Below are positions 36,561-48,935 of a DNA stretch of 64,000 nucleotides, piece by piece. The position numbers and the translations under genes are program-made. Every line of letters begins with the position of its first letter. The first letter of the stretch is position 1. The notes beneath the pieces are model-generated. The model was not told the DNA's origin, did not search any database, and saw only the letters and a list, made by a program, of their open reading frames with translations. Origin of the DNA: Dicaeum eximium. Lineage: Eukaryota > Chordata > Aves > Passeriformes > Dicaeidae. The stretch is taken from NCBI GenBank assembly GCA_013396995.1, contig VWZP01005802.1, positions 1 to 64,000 of the forward strand, given 5' to 3'.

Positions 36561-39500
36561 CACAGGTTATTTTGACACAGATATTAATATACCACATATC
36601 AGCTTGCTCCTCTGTTCAGCCTGTGCTAGAAACAAAAAACTCATCCCACTGGCTACAGTCTGATCTTTTCAGCAGACTTGCACACTAACCCACCTTCCTC
36701 TCCCAAGGACAGTTCAACCTTCTAAGGATCAAAATTAATCATCACAATACCAACTCCACCCTTCTTGTCAACTTTGGGCAATTGGACCTTTCTCTGAGCC
36801 CTCCCTCAACACCCAATTATCTCCAGGCCTTTTAATTTGGGAGAAGAAGTTCTAGAAGAGCATTAACAGCAGTTTTGCTGCTATTGTAGACACTAAACCC
36901 TCTCAATGGCTACACTGCTTTTTTGAGGAGTACCTCATCATCCACCTTCATCCAGTGCCCAGGAAGCCAAGCTATACATTAGGTGTTGTAGGAAAATAGA
37001 AGAAAATTCCACCTCCTACATCAGCCAACAAAACAAGAGTTATCAGCTGGATGCAGATATCAGCTGGGGATGCAGACATAACAAGACACTCTTGGTCAGC
37101 ACAAAAGTAGCAGGCCTCTAGAAACCAAAATACTAAATTAACTGGCAGAAAGGAATATATTCCTTTTCTTCCACCTCTGAGCTATACAAGCCATTCATCA
37201 TATTCCAGACCATGATCTTAACTTATGAGACATATTAATTCCAAGCTGCAATGTGCTGTTCCATATTAGTCACTGCTTCTAGAATTTCTTATGATACTAA
37301 TTAAGCCCTGAGATTCTTAAATTCTCTAAGCTCTGCACTATGTTTATATTACAGCACACAGGATTTCAATTGAGCAGCCAGCTCATTATTGCCCATGCTC
37401 AGACTGTGGGATAATGAGCTATTACTGCTTGCCACAGGTGATTCCTGAGCCAGGAGGCAGCAGGAGGAAGAGTTGCTGTGTGTAGCTGATGGCATTGTCT
37501 CACCATGACAGCATTCAGGAGAGGTTGTCATAAGGAGAAGCCCAAAACTCCAGGACAGAAATCAAAAGGAAAATTCAAGGAGAGAGTGCCAGAAGCCTGA
37601 AGTTCTTATTTTCTTTCAGTGGTAGGAATAATTAAGCTCACACTTTTGATGGCAGATCATTATTTCTCCCAAGCAATGATATTTGACTCATGGAGCAGAA
37701 GAAACATCACCATGGACAAAAACTAGACAGAAATATATTTTCAGTCTTGGATGTAATTGCTGAGATGTTACATTCTCCTGTCTTCTCCCACCACCTGGAA
37801 ATGACTAATTGCATCTGCCAGTGATGATTCTACTTTGTCTGTTGGCTTTTTTTGATTTTTGTAGTTTATTATTTTCATAAGCTCACTCTGACATTACATA
37901 GAAGATACCCATAAAACATCTCTTATTCTTAAAGACCTTTGCAATTCAATCCTTTTCTACAATAATTGCTGGGAAATGCTACTTTCAGTCTTCCATGAAC
38001 TGTTTTTTAACCTATGTGAATAGGAGTCACCAGATAAAACCAAATAAAAATCTAGATATTCACCATTATAGTATCAGAACTCCTGTGACTACTGTTCACA
38101 TTTTATCCTTCTCAGAAGGATTTGAAGTGATATATCTTGTTTGGGATGCAGTGGCTGGGATGGGACACTAGGTGAGGTATGGAATAAACAATGTGAGGAA
38201 ATGAACTCTTACTCCCCTGTGTGCCAGAGTTGGTCCTTACCTCTAAAGTAATATTTTCTTCACCTCAAACTCCTTATACAGGCTTTAAAAGACAACCATC
38301 TACAGCTCTCCCCACATCACATATCTTTTAATAACAACATTATATATTGGTGGTGATAGAGATAAGGATGCACCTCTGCTGTGTTCTGATGCCAATACCT
38401 GAAGGGAGGAGTGGAAGAACAATGTGTGCTTCTAGACCAGGAACAGGCTAAAGGATACAGGAGGTCTCAGTGTTGGATGAAACCCAGCTGCAGAGGGAGG
38501 AATTTATTCAGAGCAGTCATCCTTGGAGTGAGTTATCCCGTGCCTAGGCTTCCCCTCAGGCAGAGCTGGTCCACTCCCTGCAGAGGACAATCTGTCAGCC
38601 AGTCAGGAAAGGTGTAAACCAGAATCCTACCCTCATGACCAAGGGAGCAAGGCCTGAGAAAAGATCTGTAGTTACCACATTCAGCACTACTGGGGCCCTT
38701 TGGTGCTTTACTCTGGTAAGGAATACAAAAACACATTCCAGCCTGGAATTCAGAGTTTGTATCCTGCATGTTAACAGAGAATAAAGCCAGGATTTCACTC
38801 ATGCCTGATATTGGTGTAATAAGCATGAATTGTGCACTGTAATCCTGGCTTCTAAATTTATTTCCACATTAAAAATAAAGGTAAGATATAATCAATTTTG
38901 AACAATATATTCAGCTCTGTCTCCAGAGAGAGCATTGCTTTTCAGACAGTAATCAATAGCTTTGAGCACACTTGCAAAGGGTCTAGGAAAAAAAGCCTGT
39001 GAGGAGGGTTTGTGTTATCTGCAAATAATTTGTGTTCAGCAGGTTTTAGGGCTGACAGCCCTGCCTGACCCATCTTTTGTTTTAATTAAGTCAGCACCTT
39101 CCATCAAAGTCAACACATCTAGCCCCTCTTTTTATCTAAATCATATCTGTTGTGAGGTGTGGAGCTCTCCAAGATTGTCACCAGACAGAGGGAAAGTCTG
39201 GGAAAAGAGCCACCAGAGACTTCAGCAGAGACTTCTTCAATTAAAGCCAAAGAGACTTCAGCACTTGTTTGTTTGAGAGAAACTTCTCAGAGATTCTTAA
39301 TTTCTCTCAGATCCTGGAACAACAAATATATGCAGCGTGCATGAGATAAAGCTGGCCTGAGGAAATGAGTGTAAGAGCTGAACTTCCATTTCTCCCAGCT
39401 ACTTTAAATCCTTTATCACTTCTAATACAATTAGATTTACTATTTCAAATCAAATCAAGACTGTAGATTATAGTAGAAAATAAATAGCTAATTGTGTGAA

Positions 39501-42500
39501 ATACCCAGGCTGTAAACTGTGGGCAAAGCAGATGGACAATGGAAAAGAAGACAGAAAATAAGCAAATGGGAATAAAATTATGGGTATCCCAGGTGAAGGT
39601 ACTGCTCAAAGTCAATCAGCAGCAGTAATCACAGCTGACAGAAACAAAATTACTCTGGAATCACTGAAATAGAGAAGGATGATTGACTGGTGGTATGCAC
39701 ACTCTGCTCTGTGTCTCTGCTCTGCCTACTACAAGGAAAAAATTATTAACCATTTATACAAATGATAATCAATCAGCAACATTAAAAACCCTCACAAAGT
39801 TTCATATCCTCTGTCCCCTCAAAATTCAGTCAAAACAGATGTTATCTACAGCATTGCCTAAAGGGCCAGCAATGCCTGTCTATTTAAAAAAAAAATGTGT
39901 TATCCAATTTACTGAAATCAATCTCCATGTGCAGATTAATTTGGGGCTGTAGATCTGTGAGTGCATCTTAATTTCCTCAGTAAGAAAAGAAAATGAAATC
40001 ATGTCAGGAAGACAGACCAGCTGTAAGAAAAGAGCCAGCTGATAGCTATGCAAAGGGCCCTTTAGGGGTATCATGTTTACCAAATTTAAAAGGCTGGCAC
40101 CAACAGAAATGTGAGATGATATCTCCTTTTATGAAAGCAAAATCCAGAAATGTCTTCTGAGTTGAAAAACAGAAGATAGCTTTTGTCAAACCTGATTCCT
40201 TACTTCATCAGAAAACACACTGAAGCTTCCTAGGCTGGAGTTTGATGTTTGAAATGGCAGCTTTCAAAATACTACATTTTTATACTTTAAGAACAAACAA
40301 GGAATTTGGCATCAACTAATGCCTGAGTTTAGCACAGCTCCCTGGCTTTGCATTTATAATTTGATTCACTTTTTTAAAAATCAGCACAGTAAACAGTTTT
40401 CCTGTTTTCAGGTAGGTTTCCTTTTCTAAGGTAGAAAAGAACACATTTATTTCCCATACCAAAGCCTCCTTGTTCTCGGGCACCACACACAAAGAAATAA
40501 AAACTGATGACTCTTCTTGCTCCCCTGCTTTGGGAACACTCTCACTTGCCTTCCTCTCCTTCTTGCCAGCAGTTCTGTGTGTTTCTTTCATTCTTTCCAT
40601 ACTGGAGGCTCTGTGAAGGATGATCTATCCTGTTAAACTGCCTTTAAGCAGGATGAATGTAATTACCTGTGCTGGAATATATCCAGAACTCTGGATTTAA
40701 CAGCCATTAAAAATCTTGTTGAGCATTTGTCATACCTTCTCCAGTCACCACACACAGTGACAGCTTGGCATCTGAGGGATGGTAGTTCAGAACAGCACTG
40801 CTCTTACACCAGTGCATTTGCTCCTCAAACAGAGAAGAAGTGAATGTCCCAGTCATGGGGACAATGTGATGGATGGTGCAGCAATGGACTTTGCATTCCT
40901 TATATACTTTCCACCCAAACATCTAAAGAAGGGCTGAATTAAGCTTTGGCAAGCCTCCAGGTTTGGTAGTTGGCTGTTAGTTTCAGCACAAGAAGATGGA
41001 AATGTGCCTTGTCAAAAGTCACAGAGCAAATTTTACAGCAGAGCAGGGGATGGAAATATCCTGGGGTGCTCACCTCTCCTGCACAGAGATCTCTCCTCCC
41101 CATGCCAGAGGCTCTACAAGAGTTTTAAACACAGAAATATGCTGGTATGGAGCCCCATGGTCCAGACTTACACTCAAGTGTGAATCCAAGATTTGTGCTG
41201 CAAGGCACAACTCCTGAATTGGTTAATTACATCAAATAGAGACAGTCACAGCAAGGAAAACTTTAAAGAAATTATTGCCAAAATCTGCTATTTCTCTCAC
41301 CAACCACTCACCTCCTGCCACTTTTGGGGGGATTTTTTTGCCAAATCTCTGACACTTCCAGGGCACTTTCCATGAGAGAGGAGTGAGGCTGCTCATGGGA
41401 TAAATGGCCCAAGTATGGCAGGGCAGGGGCTGGAGCTGGATTGATGCAGCACAAGCTCTGACTGCTTGATATTCTGGCAGTGGAGAGAGTCCAGGCTGAC
41501 CCTTCAACACAGCGTTGCATGAGAATATTTGGAGAGGAGGGACTGTTGGGAAAAAGCTCTTTGTTGAGGAAATGTTGATGTATAACTGGTTCTGTTTGTA
41601 AATTAACGTGCAGATGGATCCCACCAGCTTTTCCTGCACAGCTGGAGCAACACATGTTGTGAAAAGAATCAACCTGTTATTCTTAGAGTGTAAGCTGTTC
41701 AGTTAAGGTACTTACAAATGGTTTCATGACCGTATCTCATTACCAGAAGACGTCTTCTGCTTTATAGGCTCATTTTTAATATGCATTTATATTAAAATGA
41801 GGTGTTGTAGCTTGATCCAGTTTTCATTACAAATTCTAATCTTAAAAGGAAGTGGATAATAAATCCCAAGTTAAATCTCACATTGCTTATGCCATGCCCC
41901 AAATGCTAATGGGGAAAGTAATAAAGTAATGCACAGCAGACAAATAGAAGAAAGTGACTTTATTCTAAAAAAGCCACTTATCTCTAGACTTCTATCCTAT
42001 ATGTTCTGAGCCTATGATAAGTATTGCTAATGTAGCACCCACTTCTGGTTCTTCAGATACTTGGTGCCAGTGGTATTTGTTTATCCAGCTGTATTTGTTA
42101 ATCCTCTGAAGTCCTTTGTAAGGAAATCCTTGATTACTCTTAGCCATGAGGAGCTTGTGACCTTCATCCAGACTGGCAGCTATCACCAGCTGGCTCAAAG
42201 AAATTACCTCAAGTGACAATCATATTCCCTTCATAGTTCTTCTGGTTACATGTTTAACCTTGGAAAAGACAGTGTTTCTTTTAGGAATGAGAGAAACGCC
42301 AGCTGAGCTTGTTGTTTAGAGCATGTTGGACTCTTGATTTACTTTTGAGCCTATTAAAGGCCCTAGAGCACAGTCTCAGAAAGAAGCTTTTGTAGGTAAG
42401 GTACAGAAATATTTACCTTCTCTGAAAAGAAATTGGTATCTTCTAAAACAAAAACAGTCAATCAAACAAGCAAACCCAAATGCCTTAATCTGAAGAATGG

Positions 42501-43010
42501 TGTATGGCAAAGAGTGTTAAAACTGAAAGATCTTTTTGAGGGAAATAGTGGCACTATTTGCCCATCTTAGATAAGCAGAGGAAAAATGTTTGCAAAATGT
42601 AGAAGAAGTATGAAAAGAAGCTTACCCTAAGATGATCTAGAGCAGCCTCAAACAACATCTGCTCTCTATAAACTATAAGAAAAGCTCTAAAAGTCAGTGT
42701 TTGCTGTGTTTCTATCAGAGACTCATTTTACTCCATCATCACAAACTGGATGCACAGTTAATTTTGCTTCCCATATAACCAGTTTAAAGGCAAGATCACT
42801 CACCCCAAGCTAAAAGAGGAGAGTGAAATATATAAATGAAAAGATCACCTTCTGTGGGTCAGTCTCCACTGGCTGCTGAGGGGGTGCTGGCACTTTGTCA
42901 GGGCAGGTCTGCGCTGCAAGGCAGGAGGGGACGCAGGACCAGCCCACCCCAATTAGCAGAATAATTGCTGATAGCTGCAGTGTTCCCCACCAGAAAGGTG
43001 CTGGTAGCAT
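36561..43010. other. 6.4 kb unique stretch
   Basis: No gene or known repeat recognised. The longest frame, 41232-41672 minus (146 codons), opens only at TTG and overlaps another frame of 115 codons; I do not call it. Confidence 0.5.
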
Positions 43011-43099
43011 GGGGCTAAGGTGCTCTGGAAGGACAAGAACTAACAGAGGGATTGGGGCTAAGGTGCTCTGGAAGGACAAGAACTAACAGGGGGATTGGG
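43011..43099 (+). repeat. 43-bp tandem duplication, two copies
   Basis: Two units (ggggctaaggtgctctggaa, then ggacaagaactaacag..) start at 43011 and 43054. They differ at one base within the aligned 43 bp (cagaggg versus caggggg). Such low divergence implies a recent duplication or continuing length change. Confidence 0.95.
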
Positions 43100-46091
43100 C
43101 TGTGCAAGGGCTGAAATCAACCTGATAGTTCTCAGTGATCCCGTCCAAGAGCTCTGCACTGACCATGACTTGCAGTTAAATATATGAAATGTAATTATTT
43201 CAAGTCTTTCACAGTTATTTTGTGTCATAGAGGATTAGCCTGGTGACCTCTACAGTCATCAGGACTGCAATTTTCAGTTTTACCTTGTTTTAACATCACA
43301 GAAGTCAATGTTAAATTATTTTTTAAAAAAATCTCTGGATACAATGGGAAGAGAAATAGATGAACACTAAGAATTCCTCATTATCTTATATTCCCTTATG
43401 GGATCGTTCACAAAATTTATGGATAATTTTAAAATTAGATTAACATCTCTTATTTCTTGCCCCATTTATTCACAAAAATGACTGGGTTCAATCCCACCAG
43501 TGTTGCACTTCACCTCTGGAAAACTTTTGTCCAAGGGTTTAATACTGTTATAGGGAAGATTTATATAAGCAAAATTGGTGAGGTTGGGGCTGAAAGCCAA
43601 GTCTGGAAACATGGCAACTTTTCTTATAATGAAATCCCCAAACATCTATAGTTTCAATAATATTTCTATTCCAGCAATGATTGAATCAAGATATCCTATT
43701 AACTTAATCTAAAACCAAGTTAAATTACTGTGGGTAGGATTACAATAACAGATACAGTGTAAACAAACAAAAAAACCCCCAACAATAATTGAAATATTTT
43801 AGTTTAACGCTGTCACTTGATAATTCCTGGATCTCATTCCAAATGGGAATAAGCAATACAATGGAATGTAATAATACAGACAGATACTTTTAAGTCCATC
43901 TTGGTATGCCCACAGTGCACAGGTGAAGGGGTTTCACTCAGACTCAAAAAGTGAAAAAGGAAGGTGGCTACAAATTTAGTTTAGTGTGGTATATAAATGT
44001 AGGTAAAGGTATATAAAGGTATAAATGTAGTGTGGTACCCAAATATGTGTGCTTGGCAGAGGGCAAAATCAAAGATTATGAGGAGGTGCAGCTGTTAGAG
44101 AAGTCATTGTAGGGCTGCAACAAGCAAAAAATGAGATAGAAATTTGAGTCAAAAGGCTCACTAGCAAATGGTTTGGTAGTGTCAGGACATCTGTGGTAGG
44201 GCTGTCCTGAAGTTAGGGGGAGGGATTTGGTGTGGGATCTCTGTAAATCATTAAGAGTTCATTGACCCTAAATTCTATTTTCAGTTGTTTCTCCAACAGG
44301 ATTTAATTTGTTGTCTACATTTTGACTGATTTCCTGTCTTGAAAAGAAAACATCACCAGCTCTGCAAACCAAATGAGATCAGCTATGTACCCAGACATGA
44401 GAAAGCAACATTTGTGATGCTCTGTAAATTCACTGTAAATCAGCAAGACAGATTCTTCTCATATGGCCCATTTTTGTTTCCTAAAACAATGGGGACCTGC
44501 TTTGATTTCCTTTGGCATTGTGCTCATTGCTCAGTTTCCTTCACTGCCTATTTCACACATTAATTATATCAAAAGCACAGAAATTGTTTTCTTTTAGGCC
44601 CAGAGAGCTCCACTGCCTTCCTTTCTCTTTCCCCTGTACTGACTAGCACAGGTTTACCTTTACCTGGCTGGTAAAAGGCAGCTGAACTAATTTGTTTCAA
44701 ACCAAATCTCTTGTAAGCTCAGCAAGGCCCTCTCAAACCCTTTTGTTTTTGTAAAGAAATCACCTATCTTTGTGCTTTGGTGAGCAAGTCAGAGAAGGAC
44801 TTAATGATTTGTCTTGCTCTGTATTTCTCAATATCTAAGGAGTAAAGGTTCCCTTTTCATTGTCATTTCATTGTATCTACTTTATTGGTGGAGAGCAGCA
44901 TTTTGCTGCCAAAGTGGGCGCTCAGGACAAGCTCTCCACAGAGTAGGGAAGGTCAGTATTGATGACCACTGCTGTGGATCACCAGTGATTCCTGAGGAGA
45001 TTCCTGACGTGTCTTCATGCCAGTGAGATCAGAATCCAGCCTGCTGCAGATGTGGGTGACCCTCTGCTTTCTAGGAATTACTAGGTGGAATCTTATTTGT
45101 TCTTTTAAATCTCAGACACAAATTGTTCCAAGCTGTCAATTTATAGAAATGTCTACTTTTGGTACCTCATTTTTTTTCCCCCACAGCTACTCCTGGAATA
45201 AAAGTAAATGTTAGCTAAATACATCAATTGATTTTAATATCAAGGTGTAAGTGTCCTGGCAACAGTAGCCTGGGATAGAAAAGAAATAACAAGGTTCATG
45301 CATTTCTGCCATGTGAAAAGTCACAAACTGTTTCTCTTCACAAAATGATGGCTTAAGTTTGTTAAGGTGTTTTTTCTGACTAAAAACAGATGTATAATTA
45401 ATAAGGTGTGAATCTTACTCTACTGGCTACCAGACTGGTGGTGAAGACACCATGTGCTCAAATACAAAGTTTGCTAAAACACTGCTCTGCATCAAAGTAT
45501 CATCTGAAAAGGTCCAGCAGAAATCAGTGCTCTGTAGTACAAGCACAAAAAAAAAATACAGTAAAAAATATTGATCATAGGAGTGCAACAAGGAGAAGGA
45601 TTAAAAATAGGCACAAGCTTCATAAACATGAAGTGATTTTTTCTGTGTGAAGCTGGGACTCCACACCTCCCAATGTCCTTTGGAAGACCCTCCTCACCAG
45701 AGAACAGAGCTGTCTGCAACACTGGGCAAATATAAAGGTTTCATTCTAAACTCCTGAGCCTGCCATTCCCTCCCCAGAGTTCCCAAGCTGAAAACATTTC
45801 TAATGATATAAAATTCATAACAGAGAGCTCTGTTCTGAACTGATGTGCCATTGCAAAGCCCTTTGTCTGCTGCTCATAAAAAAAGTCAGAAACCTTAATT
45901 TTTGTTCACACCAATTAGCACTTGCTTCCCAGGGCCACGGTGCTGCCACCATGTCCCAAGTGAACAATGACAGCCTGTGTCACACAGGCAGGCACCGAGC
46001 AGTCAGCTGAGCCTCAGACAGCCCCAGGAGGAAACACATCTCAGCAGTGAAGTGTCCTGATTTTGGGTTCATCTTTTTCACATTGGGCTCT
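43100..46091. other. Unique stretch, one possible MIR relic
   Basis: No gene recognised. The MIR-like site at 43478 is listed separately. At 43982-44038 an imperfect repeat duplicates tagtgtggta and ataaatgtag. Several frames of 60-80 codons overlap without known motifs. Confidence 0.5.
43478..43560 (+). mobile_element. MIR-like relic with a tRNA B-box
   Basis: actgggttcaatcccacc (about 43481-43498) resembles the tRNA-derived B-box of MIR (ggttcraatccc), followed by diverged equivalents of the 'ctgccactt..' and '..tgtccaaggg' segments. No tRNA cloverleaf can be folded: the acceptor, D and anticodon arms are absent. Alignment is by eye over about 75 bp. Confidence 0.4.
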
Positions 46092-46156
46092 TAATGGTTG
46101 GACTCGATGATCTTAGAGGTCTTTCCAACCTTAACAATTCCATGATTCTGTGACTC
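46092..46156 (+). mobile_element. CR1 LINE 3' terminus (about 65 bp)
   Basis: taatggttggactcgatgat, cttagaggtctttccaacct, taacaattccatgattctgt is a CR1 3' terminus with at least two octamers. It is only the final tip of the 3' UTR. Confidence 0.87.
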
Positions 46157-48882
46157 TATAAAAGTGTCTTCACAAATGAGTCAAGGTTGAAGGGGTTACT
46201 GGGTGTTGACATACATACTTTAAAGCCTAGTTATAAAAAATTAAGGGCTTTTCACATCCAGTGTGATTGTCATATTTGGCGCACGTTGAAGCATAAAGAG
46301 ACCAAAACTTGGAGCAATTTACGTCCCAGGTTTTTGCAGTGGTCTGTGTTTCAGCATCCTTGCAGTCCATTTGACAATTCAAATTCAATTGTCTGAGCCA
46401 GAATGCTGTGTGAGGCAGTTCTGGGAGTTGTATCTGGGGCTCCTTAGATAGAAGCAAGGAGTGGCTTCTTTGGAGAGAACGTGAACCCCAAATTTATTGA
46501 CATCCTCTGTGTTATTAAGAAGCTCCATGTGGAGAACAAGGCTAGCTGTAGTTTTGCTGTGCCCTACAACAAGGCAGATTTTCCCCACCACAGGCCTGGT
46601 GAGTGAAAACTTCTCCAGCAGAACCCAGGATGGGAATAAAGCTCAACATCTGAAGTTCAGTTTGAGCTGAAAAGGCTCCCACTGGCTTTAGTTTCTCTTG
46701 CACTGCAGTTTCCATGGCAGTGTTTGGGTGCTGGTGGCTTCACTTCCAACTAGAGTATTTTTTCCATGATTCCTATTTAAAAGTGCTGCCCATGGCTGTA
46801 TTATTTTTAATTGGGGTGAGTCTGGCCCTCCCCAGCAGTTCTTGCCGTGGCTTTACAAAGAAGTAGAGGCAGGAAGAAGGCTCACATGCTGCTGAGCTGA
46901 ACTCAACTGAACTGGACTGAAATCAATTTGTTTGCAGCACAGTTTGACATTTTAACAAAAGAGTGGCAAATAACTGTAATTTCATTTTTATTGTGCTAAG
47001 AATAGGAACACAGAAAACAGAAAATGGCATCTTCATTGCACCTGAAATGTTGAGGCAATAGGAAGGATGGAATCCATAAACTGATTTTGATTTCCATATA
47101 AATGATGTTTTTTTCCTCACTAGCATTACCAAATGCCTTTAATTATAGAAGAGTGCTTATAATTTACATCTTGGCTTTCTGAGAAATAACTTGTTAGAGA
47201 AATGAGAGGAAAGAAGCATGGTCTAGTTGCAGGTCAGAGAAGGCTGTGTGTCAATAGCAATCTCCAAGATAACATTTTTTATTTCTGTAAGATAGACCTC
47301 TTCCTCAGTTACACAACTTTCTTAGTAATTATACATAATCACTGCAGTTTTACATAATGACAACACTTACATATAATGACTGCATGGGCCATTACAACCT
47401 AACTTCTACTGTATTGGTCTTTAGGCTTTCAATTCTATAATATTTAAGGAAAGAGAAGAGAATATACACACCAGCAAAGAGCTGGCATTTTAGCATGCCT
47501 TTACCCTTAAATTAAAATTAGTTTGAATGTCTTGGAAGAACGGGGATAAAATTGTTTCCAACGTACTTCAAAATGCCAGACTTCAAGCAGTGGGAGCCAT
47601 TGCTAAGCACAGGAGTTGTCTTTACTGTCTGAGAAATGCCAGAGCCTGGGTACACAACAGAGAGCACCAGCTCCAGGATGTACCAGCTTGCATCCTCTTT
47701 TATGGGTCAGTTCAGAAAAAGCACCATAGTTTTATAGTTGAGGCATAGATGGATAGCTTAAAAAAAACAACTGCTGAACTAAAAGCTGTAGGGATGAAAT
47801 TCCTGCCTGTCAGGAAAGCTGATGGTCTGGACTCATACAGGGCAGGAAGCCTTTTCTGCCCAGGAGCTGCTGACAAGTGCTCCAGCTCTGAATGGACATT
47901 TCCAAGGGCTTCAGTTTTAGAGATCAGCCAAGGCCTTCCCCTCTTTGGGCAGGGTTAGCAGCTCTGTGCAGTCCAAGAGGTTATTACAGAAGTAGCTATG
48001 TACATCACCTGTTCTGCAGTATTGCATCTCTGGTACTTTAAATATATGTTGCCCACTCTTTTAATTTATTTGAATGGTTTTTCAGTTCCCCAGAAATTTC
48101 AGAAAAGACACTGCATATCCAAGGAAGAAGAAGAGGCTGAGAAAATGCATAGCACTCCTAGCGTCAAGGAAAGTGGGTCCCAGCCTGGGAGCTGTTGATG
48201 TTGAGCTGTTCATAAAAGCCCTGCAAGAGATGGGAAGGGTTGCCTACCAAGCCCCTAAAAGTCACAGAAAAAACCAAGTAATGTGCTGCAAAGGTTTAGG
48301 CCAATTTATCAAGTATATTCTTTCTGGATGTATAGACAACTACTGGATCATGAGAGAGAACAGCAGAACCCTCTGGCCTCATTAGAGGGATGTGTGTGAC
48401 TCAGATCCCAGTGGAGGCTGTCAGGACCTCCTGTGAGGAGTGCAGATATCCCTGAAGATGAGATATCTCTGGGAATGTGGTAACTCAATTCCACAGCTTC
48501 ACTCCTACTCTGAAGACACACGGCACTTGCTAAACAGGAATACTTCTTCTCCCTCCATTTCACCTCCCAATTTACCAGCACAGCCATTTCCTCAGCCTGG
48601 CACCAGCTGATAATCTCTCTTTTGGAGTGCTGTGCATCTGCCCAGGCCCCTGCAGACAGAGCCAGGCTCCCTCCCCTGTGCTGGAAGCTGACAGGACTGG
48701 GGAGGCTTCTCAGGGGCTGTGTGACCCCATCAGGCAGGTTTGTGCCCCCAGCATGGGGACAGCTGCTGAGGCTCACAGCTGGCTGCCATCCAGCTGGCAC
48801 AGTGGGAGGAAAAGTCCTCACCACTTCTCCTGAGCCTTAACAGTGCTATTTGAGGACCTCCAGGAACTCCATTAAGGTGAGG
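46157..48882. other. Unique stretch, no gene seen
   Basis: Nothing recognised. The 158-codon minus frame at 48348-48824 opens at GTG, lies in a locally GC-rich patch and overlaps two plus frames; such patches carry long frames by chance. Confidence 0.5.
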
Positions 48883-48935
48883 TAATGAGTTAATTATGCA
48901 CATTAATCATGCTTATTAATGTAGTGCTAATGAGG
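48883..48935. promoter_or_regulatory. Cluster of TAAT/ATTA motifs, possible enhancer core
   Basis: Five TAAT cores occur in 53 bp: TAATGAG (48883), TTAATTA (48890), ATTAAT (48902), TTATTAAT (48913), CTAATGAG (48928). Two 13-bp units ATGCACATTAATC (48896) and ATGCTTATTAATG (48909) are tandem and resemble POU/homeodomain composite sites. The surrounding sequence is unique. TAAT is common in AT-rich DNA, so this is only a candidate; binding and activity are inference. Confidence 0.22.

Noticed and set aside
41232..41672. 146-codon minus frame
   Set aside because: TTG start, low-complexity composition, overlapping second minus frame of 115 codons, no recognisable family.
43481..43498. tRNA-like T-arm (ggttcaatccc)
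   Set aside because: No A-box or acceptor, D or anticodon arms at the correct distances; treated as a MIR-type relic.
48348..48824. 158-codon minus frame in a GC-rich patch
   Set aside because: GTG start; GC-rich patches lack stop codons by chance and two plus frames occupy the same bases.
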